Below, one piece after another: positions 13,798-14,863 of a stretch of 14,863 bases of DNA; the stretch's first letter is position 1, and each line of letters begins with the position of its first letter. Below the pieces are notes generated by a model, which saw only the letters and a list, made by a program, of their open reading frames with translations, did no database searches and was not told where the DNA came from. The stretch lies in NCBI GenBank assembly GCA_964350605.1, contig CAYGKP010000042.1, forward strand, positions 1 to 14,863, written 5' to 3'. The translations under genes and the position numbers were made by a program. Source of the stretch: CAYGKP01 sp964350605 (GTDB lineage Bacteria > Bacteroidota > Bacteroidia > Cytophagales > JAAEPT01).

Positions 13798-14863
13798 ATG
13801 GCTGGACGACTTCGTAGACTGGGCGCCGCGGCGCTGAACCAAACCCCCCTTGATGTGCGCGGCAACACCGCCCGCGTGATCGAGGCCATTGCACAGGCCA
13901 AGGCCGCAAAGGTCGAGTTGCTGCTGCTGCCCGAACTGTGTTTGTCGGGTTATGGCTGCGAGGATGTGTTTCTTTCCGATTGGTTGTCGCCGCGCTGCAT
14001 TGAGGCGTTGGGCGAGGTGGTTCCTGAGACCGAGGGCATCACCGTCAGTGTGGGCTTGCCCCTGAAGTTTGAGGGACGGCGCTACAACTGTGCGGTGCTG
14101 ATCGAAAACCAGAAGATTCTGGGCATCAGCGTCAAACAGTTTTTGGCGATCGACGGGGTCCATTACGAATCGCGGTGGTTCACCCATTGGAAACCCCTGC
14201 GCATCGAACAGTATGAGATTTTGGGCCAGACCGTGCCCTTTGGCGATGTGGTCTACGACTGGAACGGCGTGAAGGTGGCCTATGAGATTTGCGAGGATGC
14301 CTGGCGGGCGAACCGCCCCGCGCCCCGCCACGTGGCACGGGGGGTCGAGTTGATGTTGAATCCTTCGGCCAGCCCCTTTGCCCTGGGCAAGTGGAAACGC
14401 CGCGAGGACCTGATTGTCGGCACTTCGAAGACCTTTGACTGCACGTACCTGTACGCCAACTTGGTCGGCAACGAATCGGGCCGCCTGATTTTCGACGGGG
14501 AAATTCTCCTAGCCCAGAAAGGCGAACTCTTGGCGGCGAACCAACGCCTTCGGTTCGAGGAGGTACAGTTGATTCACGCGGAAGTAGACATGGATGCTAC
14601 TGCACCCAAGGGCTTGCCCACCTCGCCCAGCGAAGCCGCCAAGGAGGAAGATTTCCCTGCTGCCGTGGCGTTGGGGCTGTTCGATTATTTGCGCAAGAGC
14701 CGAAGCAAGGGCTTTGTGGTATCCCTCAGTGGCGGGGCCGACTCGGCCTGTTGCGCCGTGATGGTCAGCGAGATGTTCAAACGGGCGACCGCCGAACTGG
14801 GTTTTGGGCTTTTCCTGAAGCGCACGGGACTTGGCTACGATTGCACCGAGCAGGACGCAATGA
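13798..14863 (+). CDS. nadE: Glutamine-dependent NAD+ synthetase (3' partial)
   Basis: The first 355 residues are visible and the frame is open at the window end. The enzyme makes NAD+ from nicotinic acid adenine dinucleotide, ATP and glutamine-derived ammonia, the last step of NAD synthesis, in the cytoplasm. The N-terminal nitrilase-type glutaminase domain (about 7-260) has the complete Glu-Lys-Cys triad: E46 (LLPELCLSGY), K113 (SVKQFLAIDGVHYESRWF) and C165 (YEICEDAW). The synthetase domain begins near 285 and has the ATP pyrophosphatase loop SGGADS (311-316). This two-domain form uses glutamine, unlike the short ammonia-only NadE. The ATG at 13798 is the only ATG in frame before a stop (TGA after the ATG at 13759). 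A full-length homologue would be roughly 600-700 residues, so the C-terminal part is missing only because of the window edge. No functional link to the upstream OmpA-family gene is evident. Confidence 0.93.
   Translation, partial: MAGRLRRLGAAALNQTPLDVRGNTARVIEAIAQAKAAKVELLLLPELCLSGYGCEDVFLSDWLSPRCIEALGEVVPETEGITVSVGLPLKFEGRRYNCAVLIENQKILGISVKQFLAIDGVHYESRWFTHWKPLRIEQYEILGQTVPFGDVVYDWNGVKVAYEICEDAWRANRPAPRHVARGVELMLNPSASPFALGKWKRREDLIVGTSKTFDCTYLYANLVGNESGRLIFDGEILLAQKGELLAANQRLRFEEVQLIHAEVDMDATAPKGLPTSPSEAAKEEDFPAAVALGLFDYLRKSRSKGFVVSLSGGADSACCAVMVSEMFKRATAELGFGLFLKRTGLGYDCTEQDAM

Noticed and set aside
13723..14331. 202-residue minus-strand frame
   Set aside because: It is antisense to the NAD synthetase, whose Glu-Lys-Cys triad is intact on the plus strand.

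Overview
The window looks like chromosomal DNA from a member of the phylum Bacteroidota, possibly a marine or Flavobacteriales-like lineage with fairly high GC (about 55-60% by eye). The basis is gene content: several TPR / PD40-propeller / OmpA multidomain proteins of the PorE type, a PorT/SprT-like outer-membrane barrel (both type IX secretion system components in Bacteroidota), a menaquinone methyltransferase, and a small secreted SQA(D) repeat protein of a kind found mainly in this phylum. The genus cannot be fixed from sequence alone.

Layout. Left block (1-6676, plus strand): three consecutive OmpA-family multidomain genes (the first cut by the window edge), then a MenG/UbiE-type methyltransferase overlapping by one base a porT-like gene that starts with GTG. 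Middle block (11104-6759, minus strand): a three-gene unit made of a 997-residue ABCG-type half transporter with an N-terminal TerB-like extension, a 300-residue lipoprotein, and a 149-residue secreted protein whose start lies inside the lipoprotein gene. It ends at a strong hairpin with a T-tract. Right block (11259-14863, plus strand): a small secreted protein made of six SQA(D) repeats, a fourth TPR/PD40/OmpA protein, and the first 355 codons of glutamine-dependent NAD+ synthetase, running off the edge. No intergenic stretch exceeds 155 bases. I see no RNA genes, transposons or CRISPR arrays.

How the genes fit together. The four OmpA-family proteins have the order TPR, five-blade PD40 propeller, carboxypeptidase-regulatory-like or other linker domain, OmpA C-terminal peptidoglycan-binding domain. 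This matches PorE of Porphyromonas gingivalis, which ties the type IX secretion machinery to peptidoglycan. With porT downstream, the left block reads as an envelope / type IX secretion neighbourhood. Which paralogue, if any, is the true PorE cannot be decided here.

The best candidates for something undescribed are the ABC transporter-lipoprotein-secreted protein operon, and the small repeat protein, whose repeats alternate in both residue and codon.
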